A DNA stretch of 64,000 bases from Lentimonas sp. CC4 (GCF_902728235.1 NZ_CACVBO010000001.1:3496001-3560000); one strand, 5' to 3'; shown: positions 26,564-34,776, counted from the stretch's first letter. Translations and numbers: made by a program. The notes: generated by a model from the letters alone, not told the origin.

Positions 26564-27265
26564 TCAAGCACGACGGCGACGTAGCATGACGAATGTCAGG
26601 CCTGTAAGGCCAGCCAGCAGTGCGTAAGTGCTTGGCTCAGGGACGGTAACCGAAAGGTTATCGATATCAGCAGACCCAAAAGCCGTGCCACCTGCGGCGT
26701 TGCTTTGGGCAAAAACCAAACCAACAAAATCATCCGTTCCGTTATAGGTAAAGGTGAAAGCTACATCAGTGCCGTTGCCGGTAATATATTGCTCAGAACC
26801 AAGCGCACTAATCGTAGCGGTTCCGCTATTGCCTAGCACAGGGTGACCAGAGACCGCTCCATGAAGATCCAAACTCACAGTATTTGAGGCATCTACACCA
26901 TTCGCAGCGAATGCTTGAAAAAGGAGATCCGTATCAGCGCCAGATACAAAGTTGGCCACATCAAACTCAACAGTAACGAGTCCAGCTTCCCATCCTGTGA
27001 CTGATGTATCGAGCCAGACACCTGTCCCCCGGAATCTGTTAGCAGTAGAATTATTAAAAGACAGATCTCCACCAGCAATGCCAATGCCATTGTTTGAACC
27101 AAACCACTCTTCGACAGCAGTGGTTGTGCCATCGTCAAATACGACGGCTCCGGTGTTTTGAGTATACTCCTCACCAGTGAAATCAGTGCTATAGACGACA
27201 CCCGCCGCCTGCGAAGTGAGTGTTGAAGCAAGCACTGCGCCTGCGAGAATGAATGTGCTTTTCAT
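26564..27265 (-). CDS. PEP-CTERM sorting domain protein
   Basis: 233 residues from the ATG at 27265 (MKSTFILAGAVLASTLTSQA signal peptide); an alternative start at 27283 adds six residues. The body is a beta-sandwich-like domain with RGTGVWLDTSVTGWEAGLV and AFTFTYNGTDDFVGLVF. It is the same domain found at the N-terminus of the 1183-residue sulfatase at 21650-25201. The tail is VPEPSTYALLAGLTGL, a membrane stretch and RRRRA. No enzymatic motif is visible; a carbohydrate- or matrix-binding role is a guess. Promoter element copy 3 lies upstream (leader of about 136 nt) and a terminator lies downstream. Confidence 0.9.
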   Translation of the reverse strand: MKSTFILAGAVLASTLTSQAAGVVYSTDFTGEEYTQNTGAVVFDDGTTTAVEEWFGSNNGIGIAGGDLSFNNSTANRFRGTGVWLDTSVTGWEAGLVTVEFDVANFVSGADTDLLFQAFAANGVDASNTVSLDLHGAVSGHPVLGNSGTATISALGSEQYITGNGTDVAFTFTYNGTDDFVGLVFAQSNAAGGTAFGSADIDNLSVTVPEPSTYALLAGLTGLTFVMLRRRRA

Positions 27266-27405
27266 ATGGGGTAATAGTATCAACGAATGCTTAGCAGTTC
27301 ACTAAGATCAGGTAATTATATTAGGGGGTTAATATTATTAGTGTGAATGGATCAGTTGCCAGACATAGAAAGGATAGCACTAAAATTGCACTAGTCAATC
27401 TGAGG

Positions 27406-27490
27406 ACATACTATCATATTCTAAAAAACGGCATATAGGTATTTTTACCTATACGTTCCGACTCGTTCATGAGATACAATTAAATGGATG
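27406..27490 (-). promoter_or_regulatory. Palindromic PEP-CTERM promoter element, copy 3
   Basis: Perfect palindrome at 27434-27453, same arms and loop as copies 2 and 4. The minus-strand -10 candidate (ATACTA at 27408-27413 on the plus strand) is at the same 33-bp spacing. It drives the gene at 26564-27265. On the other side it is followed by a relic of the sensor kinase gene start, exactly as copy 4 is followed by the intact kinase gene. Confidence 0.8.
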
Positions 27491-27504
27491 AAATACGGCT
27501 CCTG

Positions 27505-27636
27505 ATGCGACGACTTCACCCACGACTCATAGCCACTCTGCTGACGGGAGCACTTGCGGCCATCGCTGCCGATGGCAGTCAGGAAGCCGCGCCTGCGGAG
27601 CTATCCCTATCGCAACTCGAGCAGAGACTCACGTAA
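27505..27636 (+). pseudogene. 5' relic of the sensor kinase gene (43 codons)
   Basis: A plus-strand reading frame beginning MRRLHPRLIATLLTGALAA and ending after EQRLT with a stop. It reproduces the first 43 residues of the kinase at 28655-30667 with few substitutions. The preceding short leader reading frame and the TGATG overlap are also conserved. The rest of the kinase gene is missing; the terminator of the next PEP-CTERM gene begins about 40 bp further on. It shows that a block containing the divergent promoter and kinase start was duplicated, then lost its kinase body. Confidence 0.9.
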
Positions 27637-27674
27637 TTAGAGCAGGACTACCCCACTCATGCCGACAAACTAAA

Positions 27675-27702
27675 AGCCCTCGGATCGTGAGATCCGAGGG
27701 CT
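27675..27702 (-). terminator. Terminator of PEP-CTERM gene 27725-28441
   Basis: A perfect 12-bp stem (AGCCCTCGGATC / GATCCGAGGGCT) with a GTGA loop. Only a short T run follows on the minus strand. The hairpin is almost identical to the orphan terminator at 31508-31535. Confidence 0.8.
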
Positions 27703-27724
27703 ATGCAAAATGAACTGCGACTGA

Positions 27725-28441
27725 TTAAGGGCGTCGGCGACGCAGCATGACGAATGTCAGACCAGTGAGGCCAGCGAGCAGTGCGTAAGTGCCCGGCTCA
27801 GGAACGGCAACTGAGAGACCGCTAAAGGTAGTTTGATCAGCATTACCAAGAACGTCGTTTCCAGCAGAACGACCAACACGCCACATGTAGTAGTCATACC
27901 CCGTCCCTAAATCCACCGACTCAGCGACGATGGTGCCCGTGGTGTAGGTTTTATTCAACAACGTCGTGGCATCAACACCGATGGTAGTGTCATTCCAGCT
28001 ATCCCCAGTGGAACCACCTCCCCATGACAGGGCGGGAGATGTCTCGCTAGCATTCCAGCCATAGAGTTCAAGCGTCACAAAATCGCCCGTTCCGAGCGTG
28101 TAATTCATGGCGACATCAACCAGTCCTAGCGTCGTTTTCGCATCATTCATTATCTGAAGTGTCCCGCGGCGGTTGATCTGTCCTGCGCCTCCACCATACG
28201 TGCCTGCGGTATAGTCTAGCTGAGAGTCCTCACCCCAAACCCACTGATCAATCGCGAGAGCTGACTCACCGTCGGTTTCAATAAAATAATTTGTAGGAAA
28301 GGCTACGCTAAGGCTGATAGCCTTATTACCCTGAGCTACAATCTTGGTGGGAGAGGAAAATGCAGTCGTTGTAAGCGCTGCCGAATGAACTGCGCTGATG
28401 CCAATGGCAGATGCAGTGATCGCTAGTAATATTTGTTTCAT
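27725..28441 (-). CDS. PEP-CTERM sorting domain protein
   Basis: A 238-residue secreted protein with signal peptide MKQILLAITASAIGISAVHSA. The body shares GDFVTLELYGWN, the LGTGYDYYMWRVGRSAGND block and QTTFSGLSV with the tail-less paralogue at 20953-21603. The tail is VPEPGTYALLAGLTGL, a membrane stretch and RRRRP. It is transcribed divergently from the sensor kinase gene, the two sharing a 213-bp intergenic region with promoter element copy 4 (leader of about 109 nt). No known enzymatic motif. Confidence 0.9.
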   Translation of the reverse strand: MKQILLAITASAIGISAVHSAALTTTAFSSPTKIVAQGNKAISLSVAFPTNYFIETDGESALAIDQWVWGEDSQLDYTAGTYGGGAGQINRRGTLQIMNDAKTTLGLVDVAMNYTLGTGDFVTLELYGWNASETSPALSWGGGSTGDSWNDTTIGVDATTLLNKTYTTGTIVAESVDLGTGYDYYMWRVGRSAGNDVLGNADQTTFSGLSVAVPEPGTYALLAGLTGLTFVMLRRRRP

Positions 28442-28550
28442 ATGGGTAATGAATCAACGAATACTTAGTATTCACTAATAGTGATTGATCCAAATGTAGG
28501 TGTTAGGGATTAGTTCTGATGTTTCAAAATTCACATCGAATACGACGAAT

Positions 28551-28637
28551 TGTTACATACTATCATATTTTAAAAAACGGCATATAGGTATTTTTACCTA
28601 TACGTGCCGACTCGTTCATGAGATATACTTAAGTGGA
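28551..28637. promoter_or_regulatory. Palindromic PEP-CTERM promoter element, copy 4 (divergent with sensor kinase)
   Basis: Perfect palindrome at 28583-28602. The minus-strand -10 candidate (ATACTA at 28557-28562 on the plus strand) is 33 bp from the palindrome centre, placing the palindrome near -43 for the PEP-CTERM gene. The kinase gene starts 53 bp beyond the palindrome on the other strand, so one site could control both. Similarity to copy 1 extends about 60 bp further toward the start codon (for example GTGTTAGGGATT). Confidence 0.8.
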
Positions 28638-28655
28638 ATGAAATACGGCTTCTGA
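28638..28655 (+). other. Possible five-codon leader reading frame (MKYGF) overlapping the kinase start
   Basis: ATG-AAA-TAC-GGC-TTC-TGA ends so that TGA and the kinase ATG share one base (TGATG). The same arrangement is kept in the relic at 27488-27505 (MKYGS). It could couple translation or be chance; no Shine-Dalgarno sequence is evident for either start. Confidence 0.35.
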
Positions 28656-30667
28656 TGCGACGACTCCACATATTACTCATAGCCACTCTGCTGACGGGAG
28701 CACTTGCGGCCATCGCGGCCGATGGCAGTCAGGAAGCCGCGCCTGTGGAGCTATCTCTATCGCAACTCGAACAGCGACTGACGGATATCGACGCCGCGCT
28801 CAGCAGTTTAGCACCTACAACGATGCGCAGCGGCGTCGGTGCCGTGGGCTATCAGTCCGCCGCTCACATAGAGGCCAACCACACCGAGTGGGTGCAGATC
28901 GACTTAGGCGCGGAATTCCCCATCGACCAGATCGTGCTGGTGCCCACCATTGCACGTGACCCCGAAAACGGACTTCAGGCTTCCGGCTTCCCACTCGAAT
29001 TTCGCATTTTGGCAGGCACCGCTAACACGAATCGTGTGCTTGCATCTTTCACTGTCGAAGATGGCCTACTGCCGCGCATTGCCCCTGTCACGATTCCGGT
29101 GGATCATCTCGCGGCCTCATGGATCCGCCTTGAAGCCACCCTTCTTTCGCCTCGTAGTTGGGCAAATCAACGTCATGCGCTGAAGCTCTCCGAAATGATG
29201 GTGTTCAGCGGCAAGAGAAACGTGGCCTTGCAGAAACCTGTCGAAGCCTCGTCGAGCTTTCGTTCAAATTCAGGCCGTCACGAGCGGTATCTCGTGGACG
29301 GCTTCATCCCCTACCTGATGGATGCCGCGCACGGCGAAAAGAGCGCGGCCCGTAGTTTAGGCATTAACCGAAAAGTAGGCGACCGCTCATTGACGATCGA
29401 CTTGGGAGCACCCACCATGGTGAATCAGATCAATCTGCACGCCGTCGATCTAAGTCGCACGGTTCCAGAGGCCGCCACGAATGACTATGCCTTCCCCCGA
29501 AGGCTTCGTATAACAGGAGCCAACGACCCCGATTTCGCTGAGCAGACGCTCCTTTTCGAATACGAAAGAGCATCCATCTACGATGCGGGACCGATCACGA
29601 TGCGCAGCTTCCCAGAGACTCGTTGCCGCTATGTGCGTATGACCGTTCTTGAAGATCCAAGCAGCACCGATTTAGAAAATAAAAAAGCACGCATCGGTTT
29701 TGCTGAAATCGAAATTTTATCGGACGGGGAGAATAAGGCATTAGGCCAGCCAGTCACCGCCGGCGACGGCCTCCAGGACACGGAGCTCACACTGCAACGA
29801 ATGACGGATGGGCGCAACTTCTATGGAGACATCCTGCCGACGCGGGATTGGATGAACCAACTCGCTCGCCGGCATGAACTGGAATCGGAGCGTCCGCGCG
29901 TGATGGCAGAGCTGACCCACCGATATGAACGACAGAAAACGACGCTAAAGCTAGCGACTTGGATCATTGCCCTCTTACTCGGCGGCGGCATCGTTCTTGT
30001 GTTGATCCAACAGATACTGCGCCAACGAGCCGTATTCAAAACCCGCGAACGCATCGCAGCCAATCTGCACGACGAGTTGGGCGCCAACCTACACGCAATC
30101 GGGCTCTTGGGGGACACTGTCCAAAAAGTTGTTGAGCAGAAAAATGCCTCCGAAGAGTGGTCGGATCTAATTGAAATCGTCGGCGACATCAGGGAGCTCA
30201 CAGAAGAAACGGGGGCAACCGCTAGGTTTTGCACCAACATGCTTGAGGCAGACGGCATCTACCAAAACTTGGTCAATGACATGAAACGAATGGCAGACCG
30301 CTTACTCGCCGACTTGAATCATGACTTTTCGATCCTCAATGGACATCGGCTGAACAGGTTCCAAGCCAATCGACGCATCGACCTGATGCTGTTCTACAAG
30401 GAAAGCCTCACCAACATCATTCGCCACTCGAACGCCACCGCAGTCTCGACCACACTCAGTATCGAAAAAAAGGAAATTTTCCTATCGATCTGCGACAACG
30501 GACGCGGCACTCAAGGCCAAGTCCCGCCTTCACTGAAACGCCGGGCTCGCCTACTCGGCGGCAACGTGACGGCCGAAAGCACTGTCGATGGGGGGACATG
30601 CATCACCATCCGGTTCTGCCCTCGTAGAAAATTTCTCGCGTGGCGAATCCCGGAGCTTAAAAGTTAA
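28655..30667 (+). CDS. Sensor histidine kinase (HisKA_3 / NarL type) with two discoidin-like domains
   Basis: 670 residues. A signal peptide (1-22) is followed by a periplasmic region with two F5/8 type C (discoidin, CBM32-like) domains. The first (about 50-187) has EANHTEWVQIDLGAEFPIDQ and FRILAG; the second (about 190-357) has RSLTIDLGAPTMVNQI and RYVRMTVLED. After a coiled region comes a transmembrane helix (about 432-452). The dimerisation/phosphoacceptor box is ERIAANLHDELGANLH with His472, the HisKA_3 type that pairs with LuxR-type regulators. The ATPase domain (about 560-655) keeps N-box YKESLTNIIRH and DNGRGT. The next gene is a matching response regulator 53 nt downstream. The discoidin domains suggest sensing of a glycan or surface polymer; ligand unknown. 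Confidence 0.88.
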   Translation: MRRLHILLIATLLTGALAAIAADGSQEAAPVELSLSQLEQRLTDIDAALSSLAPTTMRSGVGAVGYQSAAHIEANHTEWVQIDLGAEFPIDQIVLVPTIARDPENGLQASGFPLEFRILAGTANTNRVLASFTVEDGLLPRIAPVTIPVDHLAASWIRLEATLLSPRSWANQRHALKLSEMMVFSGKRNVALQKPVEASSSFRSNSGRHERYLVDGFIPYLMDAAHGEKSAARSLGINRKVGDRSLTIDLGAPTMVNQINLHAVDLSRTVPEAATNDYAFPRRLRITGANDPDFAEQTLLFEYERASIYDAGPITMRSFPETRCRYVRMTVLEDPSSTDLENKKARIGFAEIEILSDGENKALGQPVTAGDGLQDTELTLQRMTDGRNFYGDILPTRDWMNQLARRHELESERPRVMAELTHRYERQKTTLKLATWIIALLLGGGIVLVLIQQILRQRAVFKTRERIAANLHDELGANLHAIGLLGDTVQKVVEQKNASEEWSDLIEIVGDIRELTEETGATARFCTNMLEADGIYQNLVNDMKRMADRLLADLNHDFSILNGHRLNRFQANRRIDLMLFYKESLTNIIRHSNATAVSTTLSIEKKEIFLSICDNGRGTQGQVPPSLKRRARLLGGNVTAESTVDGGTCITIRFCPRRKFLAWRIPELKS

Positions 30668-30720
30668 AACCATTCAACTGAATAACCTCACACTCTCGAA
30701 ACTGATAAACCAGAATTACT

Positions 30721-31383
30721 ATGATAAAACCAATTAACGTTATGCTGGTTGAAGACAGTGCTCCCTATCGAAAAGCGATTGGCCACGCACTCAGAGTCGA
30801 GCCCGATGTGGAGCTCGTCAGCGAGTTTGGCACGGCAGAAATCGCTCTGCGCACCCTGCAAGACCTCTCAGGTCAAAGCGAGCCCGACGTCGTCCTGCTT
30901 GATTTAAACTTACCCGGTATGTCTGGACTGGAGGCCATTCCCTGGTTTAAGAAATATACACCCAAGACAGAAATCATTGTGCTCACACAGTCAGATAGAG
31001 AATCCGATGTGCTGGCCGCAGTCTCAGCGGGTGCCTCGGGTTATCTACTCAAATCAACGACACGTGACAACTTGGCAGACAGCATTCGAACAGTCGCCGG
31101 AGGTGGCGCGATACTGGACACCTCGGTCGCGCAATACTTGCTCCACACCATGCGACAGCAGCCTCCTCAACCAAGCACTGAAGAAGGCACACTGACAGAA
31201 CGCGAGCTGGAGGTGTTGAAACTCATCGCGGACGGCCAATCAAAGAAAATGGTCGCGAACGAACTTGGCATTAGCGCTAAAACCGTAGCGATCCATGCCA
31301 GCCATATTTACGAAAAACTCAACGTCCCCAATGCTCCCGCCGCCGTATCAGAGGCCTATAAAACCGGCATTCTGCCTAGTTAG
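30721..31383 (+). CDS. Response regulator, NarL/LuxR family
   Basis: 220 residues. The receiver domain (1-125) has acidic pocket Glu11/Asp12 (LVEDS), phosphoacceptor Asp61 (VVLLDLNLPG), a conserved Thr/Ser region (VLTQSD) and Lys107 (YLLKS). A LuxR-type helix-turn-helix (about 155-215) follows: LTERELEVLKLIADGQSKKM and GISAKTVAIHASHIYEKL. It is the obvious partner of the kinase 53 nt upstream. NarL-family proteins bind inverted TACYNMT-like heptamers; the TACCTAT arms of the four palindromes in this locus fit that pattern. That it binds them is inference. Confidence 0.92.
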   Translation: MIKPINVMLVEDSAPYRKAIGHALRVEPDVELVSEFGTAEIALRTLQDLSGQSEPDVVLLDLNLPGMSGLEAIPWFKKYTPKTEIIVLTQSDRESDVLAAVSAGASGYLLKSTTRDNLADSIRTVAGGGAILDTSVAQYLLHTMRQQPPQPSTEEGTLTERELEVLKLIADGQSKKMVANELGISAKTVAIHASHIYEKLNVPNAPAAVSEAYKTGILPS

Positions 31384-31507
31384 CCTCAGCAGGTGGAGTT
31401 GAAACGACCGCAGGCGGAGACCCCCCTCTCAAAAAGAGGATCTAGAGGTTTACCCACCCCTCACCTGCCTCATCGAAATCTAAAGAGTCGCAATCTATCT
31501 ACAAAAA

Positions 31508-31535
31508 AGCCCTCGGATCGCGAGATCCGAGGGCT
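31508..31535. terminator. Orphan terminator, now possibly serving the response regulator
   Basis: A perfect 12-bp stem (AGCCCTCGGATC / GATCCGAGGGCT) with a GCGA loop and six T on the minus strand. It belongs with the PEP-CTERM relic at 31559-31617 and lies 125 bp beyond the regulator stop. Confidence 0.85.
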
Positions 31536-31558
31536 ATGTAAAATAATCTGCCGGCTGA

Positions 31559-31617
31559 TTAAGCACGACGACGAAGCATCACGAATGCCATACCAGTAAG
31601 ACCAGCGAGCAGTGCGT
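31559..31617 (-). pseudogene. 3' relic of a PEP-CTERM gene
   Basis: On the minus strand this reads ALLAGLTGMAFVMLRRRA then stop: the membrane stretch and basic end of a PEP-CTERM tail. Similarity to the intact genes ends sharply at 31617, beside the decayed transposase. The signature PEP motif and the whole body are gone. Confidence 0.85.
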
Positions 31618-31690
31618 CATTCCAAGTGCCATGCCGTATATCTCTATTTTTTCATTTCTACGACGGCGCGTGATACATCAAGATCCGACA

Positions 31691-32029
31691 ATGGCTAGGA
31701 GTCTTCGAATCGAAAACGACAATGGTGTGTATCATGTGATTAACCGCGGGAACTACCACCAGGAATTATTGATCAATGACGGTGCGAATGCTTCCTTTGA
31801 GCAGTGTTTGTTTCAGGCTTGCGAAAAGTGCGGATGGGTTCTCGAAGTTTTTGTGTAATCTCCAATCGCTTTCATTTAGTAATTCGCACTCCCCGTAGGA
31901 AATTTGGTTTACGGAATGAAATGGTTACAGTCGACCGTTGCTAACCGCTACTATCGTTATCGTAAGGTTCACGGAAAGTTATTTCAAGGGCGCTATAAGA
32001 GCCTGATCGTTCAGGAGGAAGCTGATTGA
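31691..32029 (+). pseudogene. Decayed REP-associated tyrosine transposase (Y1_Tnp)
   Basis: The frame begins MARSLRIENDNGVYHVINRGN, typical of RAYT/Transposase_17 proteins, and stops at 31858. In another frame the remains RFHLVIRTPR (the HUH-like NHFHLVI motif region) and the WLQSTVANRYYRYRKVHGKL block can be read up to a stop at 32029. At least one frameshift is present, and the Tyr-bearing C-terminal part is missing. It abuts the PEP-CTERM relic and may have caused the break. Confidence 0.8.
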
Positions 32030-32135
32030 GGGGCACTACGCAATTGATCGGCAACGACATAAAGCTGTGAGAACGCGATGGCCTGAAGAAAACATAAATA
32101 TGTAAACCTACGAAACGCCCTCTTTTCTCTTCGCT

Positions 32136-33182
32136 TTAGCCCCTGCACTCGATTGCAATTTGATCGTTGATTGCCTTCGCGACCAAGTTTGAGTGATCAG
32201 GATATTGATTAATTGTGCGGGCTAGCGCGGGTTCGAGTAAGGTTCGTGTATTGCGTATTAGATCCCGTGCGCCAAACCGTTTGTCATATTTATTAAGAAG
32301 ACAGCTGCGTGCGCTCGTCTCCAGCACGAGCGTGACTTGCTTTTTGCGTAGACGCTGATTGAGCTTTGTCACTTCGATTGAAAGTAGCGTGTCCAGCCAA
32401 CTCTCTTCGAGCTGTTGAAAAGGGACAATTTGGTCGATTCGGTTAATGAACTCTGGGTCGAACTTTTGGTGGAGTGCTTGATCCAGAATGGCCCGAGTCT
32501 TTCGAACTAAAGGCTTCATTCCGAGCCGCTTACGCCAACTCCCATTAAACTGGTTCTGATATTTAGCCAGAGTTCGTGCGCCAATGTTGCTGGTCATGAA
32601 GATCAAGCAGTTGGTGAAGTTTAGTTGTTTGGTGCCAGCAGAGAGCTCTAACTTGCCAGTATCGAGGAGGTTCAAGAGTGCGCGGATAACTTCGTCACTG
32701 GCTTTCTCGATTTCATCAAAGAGCACGATTCCTGGTTTACTGTATGACCCCTCGATACGATCCGTATCGAATAAACTGTGGTTTTCTTTGCTGCCCACAT
32801 AGCCTGGAGGTGCGCCAGTGATCGCCGCCACATAGTGCTCCTGTGCGAGTGTATTCATATCGATACGACAGAGGTGATCTGCGCTCCCATGTATGGCTTC
32901 GGCGATTAAACGAACTGTCTCAGTTTTACCGACACCTGTCGGGCCTACGAATAGTTGCACACCCAATGGTTTTGACTCTCGTCCAAAATCAGCTTTCACA
33001 AGATGGAGTAGATCGCTAATAGCATTCTGCATATCCGGTTGCCCAACAATACGCTCTTCGAGCATTGTCGCGATCGCCTCTGGATCGAAGTGAAAACGCG
33101 AAACTCTTTCGGACTTAACATTCAGTTTCGCTTCCGCGTTCTTCGCTTCGTTTGTAGCTAGGACTTCATTGATATACGGCAT
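32136..33182 (-). CDS. amiB: AmiB-like AAA+ ATPase (ClpA/B D2-type) of the amidase operon
   Basis: A 348-residue stand-alone AAA+ protein resembling the second ATPase module of ClpB. Walker A is GPTGVGKT (80-87), pore loop GAPPGYVG, Walker B IVLFDEIEKA (from residue 152), sensor 1 MTSN (Asn199), and an arginine-finger region FDPEFINRID with Arg248. It lacks the N-terminal and middle domains of full ClpB. In the Pseudomonas amidase operon a ClpB-like ATPase, AmiB, follows amiE; gene order here is the same, with 39 nt between them. That supports the name, while its biochemical role remains poorly known. Confidence 0.85.
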   Translation of the reverse strand: MPYINEVLATNEAKNAEAKLNVKSERVSRFHFDPEAIATMLEERIVGQPDMQNAISDLLHLVKADFGRESKPLGVQLFVGPTGVGKTETVRLIAEAIHGSADHLCRIDMNTLAQEHYVAAITGAPPGYVGSKENHSLFDTDRIEGSYSKPGIVLFDEIEKASDEVIRALLNLLDTGKLELSAGTKQLNFTNCLIFMTSNIGARTLAKYQNQFNGSWRKRLGMKPLVRKTRAILDQALHQKFDPEFINRIDQIVPFQQLEESWLDTLLSIEVTKLNQRLRKKQVTLVLETSARSCLLNKYDKRFGARDLIRNTRTLLEPALARTINQYPDHSNLVAKAINDQIAIECRG

Positions 33183-33221
33183 GGGTTCTAGTCGATTACG
33201 CCGCAGTGCAAGCGTGATCGC

Positions 33222-34265
33222 TTACTCTGCAGTCTTCTCTTTTTCTTCGACTGGAAGCGTGCCGACTGGACAATCCGCTACCCCGACTGTGCTGCGGGTA
33301 AACGCTTCGACATTGGCTTGAGTCTTTTCCGCATCCAATACCCAACTCCGGTAAAACTCGAAAGGACATGTTGCCACGCCCTTATCACCGTCACCAGAGT
33401 TGTGGACACCGGTATAGCCACGGTGAAGTAATTTGAAGAGATGGTTTTGCGATTGGTCATTGGCTCGCGCATCACGGATTTGACTGACTGAAAGCTGTGC
33501 ATACTGCACGCCCATATCCTCTTCGCCGCATTCTCCGAGAGTGCGACCGTCGAATCCGATAATTGCCGAGTGTCCGAAATAAGAATAAACTCCGTCGAAG
33601 CCAGTGGCATTGGCCACCGCCACATAGCAGTTGTTCGCCCAAGCCATCGTCTTAGACATCATGATTTGTTGTTCTTTCGCCGGATACATATAGCCTTGGC
33701 AACGCACGATGAGTTCCGCTCCTTTCATCGCACAGTCGCGCCAAATCTCAGGATAGTTACCATCATCGCAAATTATCAGGCTGATCTTCATGCCCTTCGG
33801 CCCTTCCGTCACGTAGGTGCTGTCGCCGGGATACCAACCTTCGATCGGGCACCAAGGTATGCACTTGCGATATTTCTGGACGACCTCGCCGTCACTATTG
33901 ATTAAGATCAAAGTATTATAAGGTGCCTTGTTCGGATGTGACTCGTGGCGTTCACCTGTCAGCGAGAAGATACCCCATGTGTTGGCTTCTTGGCAGGCCT
34001 TGGCGAAGATTGCAGTTTCATCACCTGGCACTGTGGCTGCAGTCGCCATCATTTCATCCGTATCATACATGATACCCATGGTGCTATATTCAGGAAAAAC
34101 GACTAGGTCCATCCCCGGAAGTCCGACCTTCATGCCCTTAAGCATTTCCGCGATATTTCGCGCGTTATCCAGCACCTCTTCTCGCGTATGTAACCGCGGC
34201 ATTTTATAATTTACGACGGCTACCCCGACGGTATCCGGACTACTTGAAATATCCCCATGCCTCAT
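33222..34265 (-). CDS. amiE: Aliphatic amidase
   Basis: 347 residues, matching Pseudomonas-type AmiE from the first residue (MRHGDISSS, then [17 protein letters not shown]) to the end. The enzyme hydrolyses short aliphatic amides to the acid and ammonia in the cytoplasm and belongs to the nitrilase superfamily. The catalytic triad is intact: Glu59 (FPEYS), Lys134 (KYRK) and Cys166 (IICDDGN). [18 protein letters not shown] and the AMAWANNC-type block are conserved, which distinguishes it from formamidase only by overall likeness. The operon is amiE-amiB; the AmiC sensor, AmiR antiterminator and AmiS channel are absent. The strong resemblance to proteobacterial enzymes could reflect transfer. 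Confidence 0.95.
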   Translation of the reverse strand: MRHGDISSSPDTVGVAVVNYKMPRLHTREEVLDNARNIAEMLKGMKVGLPGMDLVVFPEYSTMGIMYDTDEMMATAATVPGDETAIFAKACQEANTWGIFSLTGERHESHPNKAPYNTLILINSDGEVVQKYRKCIPWCPIEGWYPGDSTYVTEGPKGMKISLIICDDGNYPEIWRDCAMKGAELIVRCQGYMYPAKEQQIMMSKTMAWANNCYVAVANATGFDGVYSYFGHSAIIGFDGRTLGECGEEDMGVQYAQLSVSQIRDARANDQSQNHLFKLLHRGYTGVHNSGDGDKGVATCPFEFYRSWVLDAEKTQANVEAFTRSTVGVADCPVGTLPVEEKEKTAE

Positions 34266-34273
34266 GTTTTTAT

Positions 34274-34279
34274 CTCCTC
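34274..34279 (-). promoter_or_regulatory. Strong Shine-Dalgarno for amiE
   Basis: GAGGAG on the minus strand, 8 nt before the amiE ATG. Most genes in this window have no such site, so amiE stands out. Confidence 0.8.
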
Positions 34280-34776
34280 ATTTGATTGTTTATCGAACCA
34301 GATTTTATGCTAGCTGTTTTGATGCCATAGTAGACATTGAGGTCGTAATTTGTGCGATTTGGTCATCTTTTCCCAGAGGGCAACAGCCTACCCGAGTGAA
34401 TGTTAGAGAACAGCGAACAGCTGCAAATTGGAGGGGGGAGCAAGTGGGCAACACTCAAAGTCCATAAAGCTCCACCGCTTGCTGGGATACCGCAATTGAT
34501 TGAAACTCGATGCTTGTTACGTTTACAAACACTTTGCCTCAACTAGGACCGCACGAACTGGGTTCAAGTGTATGCAATGAGCGACTGCTCCAATCCCATC
34601 ACTGTCCAATAATTGCGACTTATAGCGGCCTTGCGTGCCTTACGCACATTAACTAATCTAAAGTTAAAGGGGGCCCATCGTTGTTTGTTAGCATGCATGG
34701 ACTGGCGCCGTATTCTGCCCATAAAAATGCATAGCTTAGGCAGCATATCTTTCCCACATCGGTTCGGATTCGTCGC
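34280..34776. other. Intergenic region between hybrid kinase and amiE
   Basis: About 500 bp with only short spurious reading frames. It should contain the amiE promoter. I see no clear terminator hairpin for the kinase, no AmiR-type leader I can recognise, and no palindromic element. Confidence 0.5.

Noticed and set aside
28551-28637. Palindromic element as a Rho-independent terminator
   Set aside because: The copies lie upstream of genes with fixed spacing to a -10-like sequence; the stem is AT-rich and the true terminators in this locus have a different GC-rich stem.
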